NCBI RefSeq assembly: GCF_002368035.1
Contig: NZ_AP018223.1
Coordinates: 192,984-256,983 of the forward strand
Length of the DNA stretch: 64,000 bases
Direction: 5' to 3'
From: Nostoc linckia NIES-25
GTDB taxonomy: Bacteria; Cyanobacteriota; Cyanobacteriia; Cyanobacteriales; Nostocaceae
Shown: in pieces, positions 17,466-27,032 of the stretch
Numbering within the stretch: the stretch's first letter is position 1
Layout of the letters: every line of letters starts with the position of its first letter
Notes under the pieces: model-generated
What the model was told of the DNA's origin: nothing
Database searches by the model: none
Seen by the model: the letters and a program-made list of their open reading frames with translations, nothing else
Program-made: the position numbers and the translations under genes

Positions 17466-17842
17466 AATTTATACCCTCTACCAATCCAATAGAGCCAGTC
17501 TGCGATCGCTTCTTCAGTTTCGCGGTCAGTATCAATGGCTACTATTTCAGATAACTTGGCAGAATACACATCATCATCCTTACCATTAATATAAGCCACT
17601 TCCACCAACATATCTTTTAAGCACTCATCATCTGGCGCCATACCCAAGACTTCAACTGGTTTCTCCTCCACTGAACCTGATTTACGGTTCTTCTTATTCC
17701 ATTTAGCCATAAATGGAAAATTCAGAGTTTCTTCCAGGTAGTAGTACCAACCCATAGCCCGATCTTCTTTATCTTCAGCATCTACAACGATCTCAGTTTG
17801 AATGCGATGCTCTCGGTTTTCGTCAAGTTCAACACTAGGCAT
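17462..17842 (-). CDS. ccbP: CcbP-family calcium-binding protein
   Basis: 126 aa, very acidic. It resembles CcbP of Anabaena (Pfam Calci_bind_CcbP): MPSVELDENREHRIQTEIVV, AMGWYYYLEETLNFPF, and the C-terminal ETEEAIADWLYWIGRGYKF. CcbP sequesters calcium in vegetative cells, and its loss during nitrogen starvation raises free calcium, which promotes heterocyst formation. The gene converges tail to tail on the acetyltransferase. GTA-N8-TAT upstream near 17855 is one base from an NtcA site; I treat that as weak. Confidence 0.8.
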   Translation of the reverse strand: MPSVELDENREHRIQTEIVVDAEDKEDRAMGWYYYLEETLNFPFMAKWNKKNRKSGSVEEKPVEVLGMAPDDECLKDMLVEVAYINGKDDDVYSAKLSEIVAIDTDRETEEAIADWLYWIGRGYKF

Positions 17843-18960
17843 AAAACAACGGCTTGCGTATGATGCACTATCTGGTATATCGTTTTAGCGACTGTCTGTC
17901 AATAAAAGGGAGTGGGGAAATGAGGAGTAAGCGAGTGTGGGGACAAGGAGAATAACTCTTAGCTTCTCACTCAGCACTTCCATAACGCCAGAAACGCTAG
18001 TGTATTTAGTCTACCGCGATCGCTAGCTCTATGAGCCTAGTACTCAACTATCAGATATCGCTTTACTTCTTAACCTAAACTTATAAATAAATTAAAAATT
18101 GACTTGTTTCTAATTACATCACAATAGGAAGGTAAGAGCTAAGTAATAGCAACTGGGCATGATTAAACATAACTATATTTTTATAGCTCATTAGGCATAA
18201 GACATTATTTTTCAAACGTTAAACCAAAATATTATAAGTTATGTTTATTTACACCCACATAATTTACTTTTAATTTTTAACTGTATGAATTAAAAGATGC
18301 TTTTAAATTGACAATTACTTTACCTAAACTTTAAAAAAATATTATTTTCATCTTTGCAGACTAATTTATAAGCAACAATAGCCATTTCTAAGATTGAAGC
18401 AACAATTTAACAATAGATTTTAAAAAAAAGTATGATAATCTATAAAAGAATGGACAAGTATCTATAAATATTGATGCAAACCCATCATCAAATTCTATTT
18501 ATGTATCTTCCTAGCAACGGCCACCTAAACACTTATCTAAGTTGTCTATTGTTTAGAATACCCAAATGAAAAGGCTTTTTTGTAAGAATCCATAATTGAC
18601 AATTTGCAATCAGTGAATTTATAAAGCTTAGAGGCACAAGAATAAGAATTTTAAGAGTATTTAACAAGTATAAGACGCTGAATTTTAAAGCTATTCTGAC
18701 CGGAGTCTGAGTGTCTTATTCTTCCCTCGTGGATTCTCAGTACTTTTTAATGTGCTATTAAACTAGCAATCAAATTTGTTCTGCAAAATAGAATCAAGTT
18801 AGATTCAAAACTAAACATATAAACGACAAAAAACCTGACAAATTCAGCTAATCAAGTAAAAAGGCAAATATATCATTCAATTTATTGGATTTAAAAATGC
18901 GATCTCAAGAAAATCTTTGAATTATCTAAAATCAAGCACATAAAATAAGGAGGATAATAT
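17843..18960. other. Long AT-rich intergenic region
   Basis: 1.1 kb without a supported ORF, tRNA or recognised RNA. The left end is ordinary spacer with a HIP1-like site (17998-18025). From 18050 on it is strongly AT-rich. A long leader or an unannotated small RNA for the downstream PEP-CTERM gene is possible, but no structure stood out. Confidence 0.4.
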
Positions 18961-19644
18961 ATGCGTTTTTCCCACATCGCAGGAATTGTTAGTTGTACAA
19001 CAGCAGCTTTAATAACAATTGCACCCATACCAGTAGAAGCTGCAACTTTCAAAGTGGAATCTGGAGTCACCAGTATCGATCGCGATCACGAAAATATTCT
19101 CAGAAGTATTGGGCTAATCATCACAGGTACTGAGGATACGGTGCCACCAATTCCCAGCGATTATTTAGTTGGCTTTCAAATCGACTCAGATACCAACTTC
19201 ACCTTCAGTAACGAAGGCGGGTTTACTCCACTCTTCGGTACAATCGAACATATTGGTACTGTTACCTTTAACGAGCAAACTACTGTTGGTAACTTCTCAA
19301 TTGGTTTTGCTCCCGGACGTACTGTTCCTAATGCCAGCGGACTTGTTTTAAGAGACACAATTTCATCTGCAAATCCAATTTTGTTTGATTTGGGCGCTCC
19401 GCAATCTGCGATATTTGACGAACAAAATTTAACTCTAACTCTGGCTGATGTCCAATTGTTCTTTTCTCCAGAGTTTGCTCAGACACTTGGTGACTCTAGT
19501 TTGGCAGGTTTATTTGCTGGAACTGCACGAATTGATGCTAAAGTTGCCGCCGTACCCGAACCTGGAAGTGCCTTAGCAATTTTGGCTGCGGGTGCGGCTC
19601 TGTTGGCAGCTAGATTTTGTACTCAAAAAACTAAATACATTTAA
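18961..19644 (+). CDS. PEP-CTERM sorting-signal exported protein
   Basis: 227 aa. Strong ribosome binding site (AAGGAGG at 18947-18953). Signal peptide at 1-27 (GIVSCTTAALITIAPIPVEA). The middle is beta-rich with no known domain. The C-terminus is a classic PEP-CTERM signal: VPEP at about 197-200, then a hydrophobic span (GSALAILAAGAALLAARF) and a basic end (CTQKTKYI). Such proteins are anchored, then cleaved by an exosortase and exported with exopolysaccharide. No exosortase is in the window. The unusual 1.1-kb upstream spacer may carry regulation. Confidence 0.82.
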   Translation: MRFSHIAGIVSCTTAALITIAPIPVEAATFKVESGVTSIDRDHENILRSIGLIITGTEDTVPPIPSDYLVGFQIDSDTNFTFSNEGGFTPLFGTIEHIGTVTFNEQTTVGNFSIGFAPGRTVPNASGLVLRDTISSANPILFDLGAPQSAIFDEQNLTLTLADVQLFFSPEFAQTLGDSSLAGLFAGTARIDAKVAAVPEPGSALAILAAGAALLAARFCTQKTKYI

Positions 19645-19941
19645 TAGAATTTAGAAGTCAGAATTCAGAACTCAGAATTCAGAATTCAGGAATCACAATA
19701 GCCCTTTTTACTTCAATACGCTTGGGTTAAACATTTTTTTCTTCTCTTTGCGTCCTTTGCGGTAGCCTGCGGCAAGCCGCTCCGCGCCTATGTTAAAAAA
19801 ATTGACTTTAGCGTAGGGGCACAACATTGTTGTGCCCTTACGATAATTTAGTATTCAAGCATCTATTCCATCCAAATGAAAAGCGCTGTAAGTACCTCAT
19901 TAATTTATTCTGAATTCTGAATTCTGGATTCTGAATTCTTG
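19645..19941. repeat. Repeat cluster between PEP-CTERM gene and CrtISO-like gene
   Basis: Tandem copies of cagaattcagaactcagaa occur at about 19655-19690, and their inverted counterpart (ttctgaattctgaattctgg) at about 19908-19940. Between them lie a small GC-rich dispersed repeat (gtagcctgcggcaagccgct) at about 19763 and the palindrome GGGCACAACATTGTTGTGCCC at 19817-19837. Confidence 0.65.
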
Positions 19942-21483
19942 CTAAATGCATTTAATATTCTCAAGCATTTCTAAATGCTTGTTAACAGGTGCAAGGGTGT
20001 TGGCAGCAATCATCCCACTAGCGGCGACTGCTGGTAAACCAATACCAGGAAATGTCGAATCTCCACAGCACAACAACCCTGATAGGGGAGTGCTGGGGCC
20101 GGGAAATATACCAGAACCAGCTGCTATTGCCGGGCCGTATGAACCTTGGTGACGACGCAGATAACGCTCGTGGGTTAAAGGTGTACCAACAAGGGTGACT
20201 TCGCAACGAGAGCGAATATCTGGAATAACCCGTTCTAGTGCTTGCCACATTACCTCTGCACGCGATCGCTTTTGTTCGGCATATTCTTCACTTCTTCTAT
20301 CCATCCCCCGCCAAATAGCATACGGCTCATTCCCCGGAGTATAAACGTGAATCATATGCTTACCTGGTGGTGCTAGGGATGAATCGAGAACTGAAGGAAT
20401 TGATATCACCACCAAATTTTGAGGTGCTGTTACCCCCGCTTCCCAATTATTCACCACTACATAATGACATTGTAAATTTGGCTGTAATCCTTCGGCATTA
20501 ATACCTAAATGCAGATGCATGAAACTATCACACTCAGGCGTCGCTTGTTTTTGAGCGCGGAACTGTTTTAATACTGCATTTTCAGGTAAAAGCTTCAGCG
20601 TATCCCAAACCGATGCATTAGAAATTACTGCTTTGCGGGCGCGGATTTCTTGGCGATCGCGCAGACGCACACCCACTGCCCGATTCCCCTCTACCAACAC
20701 TTGCTCGACATGTGCCCCCAATATCAACTTACCACCGTGACGCTGCAATCCTTGGACGAGGGCGTCAACTAAAGCACCACTACCGCCAATCGGATAATCC
20801 AGTACTGCCCCTGGTTTATACCAGTCAGCAAACATAAATGCCACCTCTGCGGCGATCGTGCCATCTGCTGGCAAACCAGAAAGCAGAAAACATAGCAAAT
20901 TCAGCCAATTTTGAGTAAATTTGTCTTTGATGACACCATCCATAACTCGGCTGAAAGGCCCAGTCAGCTTGAGGATACTTGCAATATGTTTTGCTAGAGT
21001 TGGGGCAAATCGTCCCACAGTTTGAACTGCACCCAAATCAAAGCGTAATGCTGCCGGTGACATAGCCGTTGCTGCACTTGCCAGTGGTTCCATAATCCGC
21101 TGGAGTTGTTGCCATTGTGCTACAGCATCACGGCCGCGCAATTTCATCAATACTTCAGAAAATTGCTCAGCCCCAACTGACGTATCAAAATAACCTTCTG
21201 GCAGATAACAACCCCAAGTCTCGTAGGTGACGCATGGTAATTCAGAGCCAATGGCATCAAGGACTTGCCGCAGCGGATTTGTCGAGGGACTGTAAGAAAG
21301 TCCAGAGTAGAGAGACGGGCCACAGTCAAACTTGAAACCATTGCGCTCAAAAGCGTGGGCGGCACCACCAGGAATTGAATGACTTTCGCAGACTATCACA
21401 TCAAAGCCATACCGTGCCAAAAGAGCAGCACAACTTAAACCGCCAATACCGCTACCGATGACAACTACATCTGTGTTTTGCAT
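19942..21483 (-). CDS. CrtISO/phytoene-desaturase-like FAD oxidoreductase
   Basis: 513 aa. The N-terminus has an FAD-binding Rossmann motif (VVVIGSGIGGLSCAALLARY, then SIPGGAAHAFE and GFKFDCGPSLYSG). The C-terminus has the flavin-contact motif LLCCGDSTFPGIGLPAVAAS. This is the carotenoid isomerase / desaturase superfamily (CrtH, CrtO, CrtI relatives). It differs from typical CrtH at the N-terminus, so substrate and reaction (isomerisation, desaturation or ketolation) are not assigned. It stands alone, not in a carotenoid operon. Confidence 0.82.
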   Translation of the reverse strand: MQNTDVVVIGSGIGGLSCAALLARYGFDVIVCESHSIPGGAAHAFERNGFKFDCGPSLYSGLSYSPSTNPLRQVLDAIGSELPCVTYETWGCYLPEGYFDTSVGAEQFSEVLMKLRGRDAVAQWQQLQRIMEPLASAATAMSPAALRFDLGAVQTVGRFAPTLAKHIASILKLTGPFSRVMDGVIKDKFTQNWLNLLCFLLSGLPADGTIAAEVAFMFADWYKPGAVLDYPIGGSGALVDALVQGLQRHGGKLILGAHVEQVLVEGNRAVGVRLRDRQEIRARKAVISNASVWDTLKLLPENAVLKQFRAQKQATPECDSFMHLHLGINAEGLQPNLQCHYVVVNNWEAGVTAPQNLVVISIPSVLDSSLAPPGKHMIHVYTPGNEPYAIWRGMDRRSEEYAEQKRSRAEVMWQALERVIPDIRSRCEVTLVGTPLTHERYLRRHQGSYGPAIAAGSGIFPGPSTPLSGLLCCGDSTFPGIGLPAVAASGMIAANTLAPVNKHLEMLENIKCI

Positions 21484-21643
21484 ATCCTATGTTTGCAATG
21501 ATGGTTTTTAAGTTTTGTTAAGCGATATTTGGCAGTATAGCTTGTTCCGATCGTTATAGAAGTCTGATGACAGTCCCACTTGTTAAAGCCATCGCTAGGA
21601 ATTACAGCAGATTGCAACTTGATGAGGTACAGATAATCGTAAA

Positions 21644-21661
21644 GGCACAATATATTGTGCC
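21644..21661. repeat. Perfect 18-bp palindrome of the dispersed GGCACAA family
   Basis: GGCACAATATATTGTGCC is its own complement. It matches the core of the palindrome at 19817 and the split core at 60570-60882. It extends the open frame upstream of the small ORF at 21690. Confidence 0.7.
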
Positions 21662-21689
21662 CCTACCCGTGTACTTATGTGTTGAACCA

Positions 21690-21806
21690 ATGACTTTTGA
21701 CAAAATGCGTTTGATTCAACAATTGGGCGAACTAGAAGCAGAATTATTAGAACAGGCGCAAAGCATTTTGCGTCAATATCTGAAACTACAGGCTAAATAC
21801 TGCTGA
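21690..21806 (+). CDS. Possible 38-aa small helical protein
   Basis: Starting at the ATG at 21690, the frame encodes a short amphipathic helix with leucine spacing (LIQQLGELEAELLEQAQSIL) and a Cys end. The upstream in-frame extension to 21567 runs through a dispersed palindrome and is unlikely to be coding. No family was recognised. It precedes ribokinase by about 100 bp. Confidence 0.35.
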   Translation: MTFDKMRLIQQLGELEAELLEQAQSILRQYLKLQAKYC

Positions 21807-21903
21807 TAATCGTCAAAAATCTAGAGATGTTTGTAGTTTTAAGCATTGCGATCGCACCCTATACTATGAGGCTAAATAACTTGTAAGCTAAACAAAAATC
21901 ACC

Positions 21904-22863
21904 ATGAGCATTATTGTTTTTGGCAGCATCAATATAGACTTGGTAGCCACAGCACCCCGTTTACCAGTCGGCGGAGAAACCTTACTCGGAGAAGATTTTT
22001 TTCAAGTTTCGGGAGGTAAAGGAGCGAATCAAGCTGTAGCTTTAGCCAGATTGGGAATTCCTACTCAAATGGTGGGGCGTGTTGGTGCAGACAATTTTGG
22101 TGTCGAACTTGTCAAGAATTTGCAAGCATCTGGCGTGCAGACAAACAATGTTTTCGTTGATAAAACTGTTAGTTCTGGAGTCGCCATCATCACTGTAAGT
22201 CAAACTGGAGAAAATCAAATTGTTGTCATTCCTGGTGCAAATGGACGCGTCGATCGCGAAGATGTGCAACGATTATCTCAGTTATTACCAGAAGCTACAG
22301 CACTGCTTTTACAGTTAGAAATTCCCATTCCTGCGGTGGTTGCAGCAGCGAAAGCAGCCAGAAACGCAAACATCAAAGTCATTCTTGACCCCGCACCGGC
22401 ACAATCTAATTTACCTGTTGAACTTTATCAATTGATAGATATTATCACACCGAATGAAGTTGAGGCTGGACAGCTGGTGGGTTTTGCTGTGGATGGAGAA
22501 GAAACAGCAGCCAAGGCAGCTGAGATTTTATTGCAAAAGGGAGTTAAATGTGCGATCGTCAAATTGGGAGCCAAAGGTGTTTTTTGTGCAACTGCCCAAG
22601 AAAAATTTTTTGTACCAGCATTTCCAGTAGATGTAGTTGACACAGTAGCCGCCGGTGATGCTTTTAATGGCGGTTTAGCAGCAGCACTTTTTGAAAAAAT
22701 CTCCTTACATCAGGGAGTTATTTGGGGTGCAGCAGCAGGCGCTTTAGCCGCCACAAAACCAGGCGCACAAACCTCGCTACCAGATAGGCTGACATTTGAT
22801 GCTTTTCTCAAAGAAAAAGTTAAGCTCATTCAATCCTCTTTTAGAGACGGGATTTCACCCTGA
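21904..22863 (+). CDS. rbsK: Ribokinase
   Basis: 319 aa, PfkB family. It phosphorylates ribose at O5 with ATP. Visible: FGSINIDLVATAPRLPVGGE, the substrate-binding GGKGANQAVALARLG, and the catalytic and anion-hole signature DTVAAGDAFNGGLAAAL with the base Asp. The length is normal. No ribose transporter is adjacent, so it may salvage ribose internally. Confidence 0.9.
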   Translation: MSIIVFGSINIDLVATAPRLPVGGETLLGEDFFQVSGGKGANQAVALARLGIPTQMVGRVGADNFGVELVKNLQASGVQTNNVFVDKTVSSGVAIITVSQTGENQIVVIPGANGRVDREDVQRLSQLLPEATALLLQLEIPIPAVVAAAKAARNANIKVILDPAPAQSNLPVELYQLIDIITPNEVEAGQLVGFAVDGEETAAKAAEILLQKGVKCAIVKLGAKGVFCATAQEKFFVPAFPVDVVDTVAAGDAFNGGLAAALFEKISLHQGVIWGAAAGALAATKPGAQTSLPDRLTFDAFLKEKVKLIQSSFRDGISP

Positions 22864-22913
22864 CTAATGACTATTAACGGTTAACAGTCATCAGCAAACA
22901 CTTAACAGCCAAA

Positions 22914-23567
22914 CTATTGCTCCAAAAATTTCATCCGCTGCCACCAAAGATTCAGGGGATAATAAACCACAGGTGCCCAGAGACTACTAAGAATCGCTGA
23001 AGCAAGGGCCACACGTTGGTAGTATGTCCAAATATCTCCGGCTTGGCGTAGGCTGTGCCCACCGTAGGCATTACCCATGAAAGTTAATTGCAAACCAAAG
23101 ATAGTTTCTCCCAAAACTGCCATCACGAAGACAATTACAGCAATAGAAATAAAATCCTCTTCCATAAACCGCTGTTTCTGGAGCAAGCCAGTCAAAAGTC
23201 CCACTATACCTAAACTGAGGGCATGAGTAGGTAATGGCGATGTCATTCCATCTTGAAGTAGCCCCAAAATTATCCCCGCCAATGCTCCGGTAAACATTGT
23301 GCGCTTCACGCTCCAAGCCACCACCCAAATTAACAGCCAGTTTGGGCCAATTCCCAATAATTCCATACCTGGCAAGCGGGTTGGCAACAATAGTAAACAT
23401 AACACCACAGACCCAACTGTCACCATCCAACCCATCAACTGACGTACAGCAGGATGCCAACGAGAAAGCGGTGGAATTTGGATTTTCGATTTTCGCTTTG
23501 GCGATTTTGGCTTTTTCTGTCTGCTGCCAACAAATGCAGGAATCTTCATTTTTGTGTGGATTTTCAA
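22914..23567 (-). CDS. mreD: Rod-shape determining protein MreD
   Basis: 217 aa. A basic cytoplasmic N-terminus (KKPKSPKRKSK) is followed by about five membrane spans, as in MreD. It is the third gene of the minus-strand mreBCD operon, 8 bp after mreC. MreD links the MreB filament to the wall-synthesis complex. The start could be 6 codons later (MKIPAFVG at 23549). Confidence 0.9.
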   Translation of the reverse strand: MKIHTKMKIPAFVGSRQKKPKSPKRKSKIQIPPLSRWHPAVRQLMGWMVTVGSVVLCLLLLPTRLPGMELLGIGPNWLLIWVVAWSVKRTMFTGALAGIILGLLQDGMTSPLPTHALSLGIVGLLTGLLQKQRFMEEDFISIAVIVFVMAVLGETIFGLQLTFMGNAYGGHSLRQAGDIWTYYQRVALASAILSSLWAPVVYYPLNLWWQRMKFLEQ

Positions 23568-23575
23568 GGAAGAAT

Positions 23576-24376
23576 TTACTTAGACTTTTGCTCTACCGAC
23601 TTTTCGGTTTCCAAATCTTGGTTTTCTAGCTTTGGATAGACAGCTACCCAATCTAGAAACCGTATTGGCGGAAAAAGCTCAACTTTGGCTACTGAAGCTG
23701 GAAGTTTCTTTAAATTCAGCGACTTGATTCGTCCTACTGCCAAACCGGATGGAAATTTCTTGCTATAAGCAGATGTGGAAACTAAATCTCCTACCTTTGC
23801 ATTTGGGACTTTTTCATAAAACTCCAGCACAGCCTCCGCAGAAAAATCTCCTCGCAAAACACCTTTGGCGGACGTGCGGCTAATTGTTACACCTACTTGA
23901 CTCTTAAGATCGCTGATTAACAACACGCGGCTAGTATTGGGAGTTACACTTTCCACTAAACCGACCAATCCCCCATCCGCCTTGACTATATAGCCTTCCT
24001 GAATCCCAGAATTAGCACCGCGATTTAGAGTAACTTGTTGCCACCACTGGTCAGCACTACGTCCCACCACCCGCGCTGGAATTGGCTTTGATGCCAGTGG
24101 TTCTTTTTCCACATAGCCCAATAAATTTTGTAACTTTTTCTTTTCGCTTTCCAAATCTACTATACGAGTTTGTAACTCTAATATCCGAGCATCTCTAAGA
24201 CGTTCTTCTGGAGTTGGCCCCGACTGTAACATCTGCAACGGACGGGTAATTGTATAGTACGTCTCAAGTATCAACTCACCTTGAGTCTGTCGCAATATCC
24301 AAGCACTACCAGCTATTAGAGCTAACACCCCAATTTGCAACCCTTTATTATCCCACCAACGCCGTACTGTAACCAT
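23576..24376 (-). CDS. mreC: Rod-shape determining protein MreC
   Basis: 266 aa. One N-terminal membrane span (LQIGVLALIAGSAWILRQTQ), a coiled coil at about 60-90 (RILELQTRIVDLESEKKKLQ) and the periplasmic beta domain with ARVVGRSADQWWQQVTLNRG, characteristic of MreC. It scaffolds elongation enzymes outside the membrane. It lies between mreB and mreD. Confidence 0.93.
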   Translation of the reverse strand: MVTVRRWWDNKGLQIGVLALIAGSAWILRQTQGELILETYYTITRPLQMLQSGPTPEERLRDARILELQTRIVDLESEKKKLQNLLGYVEKEPLASKPIPARVVGRSADQWWQQVTLNRGANSGIQEGYIVKADGGLVGLVESVTPNTSRVLLISDLKSQVGVTISRTSAKGVLRGDFSAEAVLEFYEKVPNAKVGDLVSTSAYSKKFPSGLAVGRIKSLNLKKLPASVAKVELFPPIRFLDWVAVYPKLENQDLETEKSVEQKSK

Positions 24377-24474
24377 ATATACCTTTATATACTTAATAAT
24401 TAAGTTCTACCTGGATTCTATTTATATAAAACCCAAATAGAACTCAAATAGAACTCAAGTCTGATATTTTTTCG

Positions 24475-25518
24475 CTACATATTACGAGAGCGAGCGCTGA
24501 AAACTCGTTCCATTTGCTTAAAGTTTTCTAACACGCGACCTGTTCCCAGCACAACACAGCTTAAAGGATCGGCGGCAATGTGGGTGACAATCCCTGTTTC
24601 ATGGCTAATCAGGGTATCTATACCTTTGAGCAAAGCACCACCACCAGCCAGCATAATACCTCTGTCAATAATGTCTGCTGCTAGTTCTGGAGGCGTGCGT
24701 TCCAATGTACGCTTCACAGCTTCTATAATTACCGATAACGGTTCGAGCATACTTTCACGGATTTCAGGGCCTTTGATTGTTACAGTTCGTGGTAGACCAG
24801 AAAGTAAGTGTAAGCCCCGAACTTCCATCATCAGATCGTTATCATCATTCGTGGGATACGCAGAGCCAAGCCGAATCTTAATCTCCTCGGCAGTACGTTC
24901 GCCAATCACTAAGTTGTGCATTTTCTTCAGATACTGAACGATAGATTCAGTGAGTTCATCCCCAGCAATGCGTACTGATTCGCTCAGCACGGTACCTTGA
25001 AGACTTAGCACTGCAACTTCTGTGGTGCCGCCACCAATATCAATGATCATGTTACCAGTAGGCTCAGTAACAGGTAGTCCTGCCCCAATTGCCGCTGCTA
25101 CAGGTTCATCAATTAAGTAAACTTCTCTTGCCCCGGCTTGTTGAGCTGCGTCCATTACAGCTCGCCTTTCCACTCCTGTGACGCCGCTGGGAATGCCAAT
25201 GACAATCCTCGGTAAAATCAGCGATCTACCTTCATTTACACGTTGAATAAAGCTTTTGAGCATCAACTCGGCAACCTCGAAGTCAGCGATTACGCCATCG
25301 CGCAGGGGGCGGAGAGCAATCACATTTCCAGGCGTCCGACCGAGCATTTTTTTGGCTTCTTCTCCTACAGCCAAGGCCACCTTTTCATTTTGATCGATGG
25401 CAACCACTGAAGGCTCTTGGAGTACAATACCTTTACCAGATACATAAACAAGGGTGTTAGCGGTACCGAGGTCGATACCCATATCCCATGATGTGCGAAA
25501 GTTCCTGAAAAGCCCCAC
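24475..25518 (-). CDS. mreB: Actin-like cell-shape protein MreB
   Basis: 347 aa, full length. Actin-fold phosphate and adenosine motifs are visible: GIDLGTANTLVYVSGKGIVL, MIDIGGGTTEVAVLSLQG-like (IIDIGGGTTEVAVLSLQGTV) and GIMLAGGGALLKGIDTL. MreB polymerises under the membrane and guides lateral wall growth. It heads the mreBCD operon, with a roughly 100-bp gap before mreC. Confidence 0.97.
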   Translation of the reverse strand: MGLFRNFRTSWDMGIDLGTANTLVYVSGKGIVLQEPSVVAIDQNEKVALAVGEEAKKMLGRTPGNVIALRPLRDGVIADFEVAELMLKSFIQRVNEGRSLILPRIVIGIPSGVTGVERRAVMDAAQQAGAREVYLIDEPVAAAIGAGLPVTEPTGNMIIDIGGGTTEVAVLSLQGTVLSESVRIAGDELTESIVQYLKKMHNLVIGERTAEEIKIRLGSAYPTNDDNDLMMEVRGLHLLSGLPRTVTIKGPEIRESMLEPLSVIIEAVKRTLERTPPELAADIIDRGIMLAGGGALLKGIDTLISHETGIVTHIAADPLSCVVLGTGRVLENFKQMERVFSARSRNM

Positions 25519-25850
25519 GCGTCTCTAAGCCCCCTATGTGCTACTTTTTGACTACAACAGTAAGAGTTAATAGTGTTATATGCTATTCGTTTCTATCCTG
25601 AGTCCAGTAAACTAGACTATATTTTTATATAATTCCCAGCAATATTTACTATGTCTCAGGCATCTATTTTTTGATATTCTCTCGTTAAATTAGTATATCC
25701 GTATACTTTTATGTGTTTCCCCCAGTTTTATGTATAATTTTTCAATTCAATATATTGTTAACTCTTTAAGGGATTATTTTCAATAGTTTGGCAATCAGCT
25801 ATGATGGGAGTCTAGATTAATCAGTACAATTGTACTAAAAGGTAACGCAC
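25519..25850. promoter_or_regulatory. Divergent promoter region of mreBCD and ssb
   Basis: 332 bp, AT-rich, no ORF. It must hold start signals for mreB (leftward) and ssb (rightward). Boxes could not be assigned with confidence. Confidence 0.5.
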
Positions 25851-26216
25851 ATGAGTATCAATGTTGTCACCCTCGTCGGTCGCGTAGGCGGCGACCCGGA
25901 AATAAAATATTTTGAGTCTGGTAGCGTTAAGTGTAGATTGACACTAGCAGTAAAAAGACGATCGCGTAACAGCGATCAACCTGACTGGTTTGAGTTGGAA
26001 CTTTGGGGAAAGACAGCAGAGTTTGCAAAGAATTACGTGCAAAAAGGTAAACAAATTGCCGTTAAAGGTTCGCTGAAGTTCGACGCTTGGAGCGATCGCC
26101 AAACAGGAGTAAACCGCTCTAAACCAGTTATTCTAGTAGATCAAGTGGACTTATTAGGTTCTAGGCAAGATGGAGACGGAGGCGGAGGCGGAGATTTTTC
26201 GCCAGATAATTTCTAA
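25851..26216 (+). CDS. ssb: Single-stranded DNA-binding protein
   Basis: 121 aa, one OB fold (INVVTLVGRVGGDPEIKYFE, then WFELELWGKTAEFAKNYVQK). It is followed by a short Asp/Gly-rich tail ending DFSPDNF, which resembles but does not match the usual acidic interaction tip ending in PF. It coats single-stranded DNA in replication and repair. Other cyanobacterial SSB proteins are similarly short. Confidence 0.93.
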   Translation: MSINVVTLVGRVGGDPEIKYFESGSVKCRLTLAVKRRSRNSDQPDWFELELWGKTAEFAKNYVQKGKQIAVKGSLKFDAWSDRQTGVNRSKPVILVDQVDLLGSRQDGDGGGGGDFSPDNF

Positions 26217-26236
26217 TTCGTCATTAGTCATCTGTC

Positions 26237-26287
26237 ATTAGTCCTTTGTCCTAACTAATGACTAATGACCAATGACAAAGGACTAAT
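26237..26287. terminator. Long inverted repeat between ssb and the SIMPL gene
   Basis: ATTAGTCCTTTGTC and GACAAAGGACTAAT form a 14-bp stem around a loop that also contains repeated actaatga units. It lies where the two genes converge and overlaps the SIMPL stop at 26283. The sequence belongs to the common catta-gtcatta short repeats, so it may be a repeat that also works as a terminator. Confidence 0.5.
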
Positions 26288-27032
26288 AACTAATTTGCAA
26301 CGTTACAGATGCTTCTACTTCCTGTTCGCCACCAACTACAGGGGTGGAAGCATCAGCTTGTTGAGCTAACTTGCCAGCCTCAGCACGGAATAACACAGGT
26401 GGTCGAGGCGGACTAGCATTATTCACTTGAATGCTTACCACTTCTTTAGGTGACAAACCCAAGGCACTGAAAACGGCATTAGCTTGCTGCCTGGCGTCTT
26501 GGGTAGCTTCTGCTAATGCTTGGTTTTGTGCCTTAGCGATCGCTTCATCATTCGCAACAAAACTAACAGCCTCAATTTGTGTTGCGCCGGCTTTGACTGC
26601 ACCATCTAGTAATGTACCAGTTTTCTCAATTGGAATGCGAAAACTTACGGTGTTATTGGCAGCATAGCCTGTAATGCGTTGCACGTTATTGTTGTAGCTA
26701 TAAACTGGGTTGAGCCGGATACCAGTGGTTTGTAATTTGTCCACATTTTGGTTTTTTAGGAACGCAACCACAGCCGACGATCTGCGGGCAGCTTCTTGCT
26801 GTGCTTCCTGTGCAGTTTTAGCCTGAATTTCTACTCCTAAACTGACTTGGGCTATGGTTGTGGGAATTGCTTCCGTTCCCCGGCCGTTAACAGTCAAGGT
26901 TCGCCACAATTTATCCTTTTCTTGTGCCAACGCAGGTAGTGTAAAAGTTGTACATAAAAGCAAAGTTAAAGACAGTATTTTCCACAAATTTCCAGATGGA
27001 ACCGGAGAACCGGGTAAAGCGGCTCTAGTCAT
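26283..27032 (-). CDS. SIMPL (DUF541) domain secreted protein
   Basis: 249 aa. Signal peptide with cleavage likely after FTLPALA at about residue 36. The SIMPL domain then covers most of the protein (TVNGRGTEAIPTTIAQVSLG, then VVAFLKNQNVDKLQTTGIRL). SIMPL proteins form periplasmic or envelope oligomers; their biochemical role is not settled. It is transcribed alone, converging on ssb. Confidence 0.85.
   Translation of the reverse strand: MTRAALPGSPVPSGNLWKILSLTLLLCTTFTLPALAQEKDKLWRTLTVNGRGTEAIPTTIAQVSLGVEIQAKTAQEAQQEAARRSSAVVAFLKNQNVDKLQTTGIRLNPVYSYNNNVQRITGYAANNTVSFRIPIEKTGTLLDGAVKAGATQIEAVSFVANDEAIAKAQNQALAEATQDARQQANAVFSALGLSPKEVVSIQVNNASPPRPPVLFRAEAGKLAQQADASTPVVGGEQEVEASVTLQISY

Noticed and set aside
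17850..17870. NtcA box before ccbP
   Set aside because: GTA-N8-TAT lacks the final C of the consensus; too weak to call.
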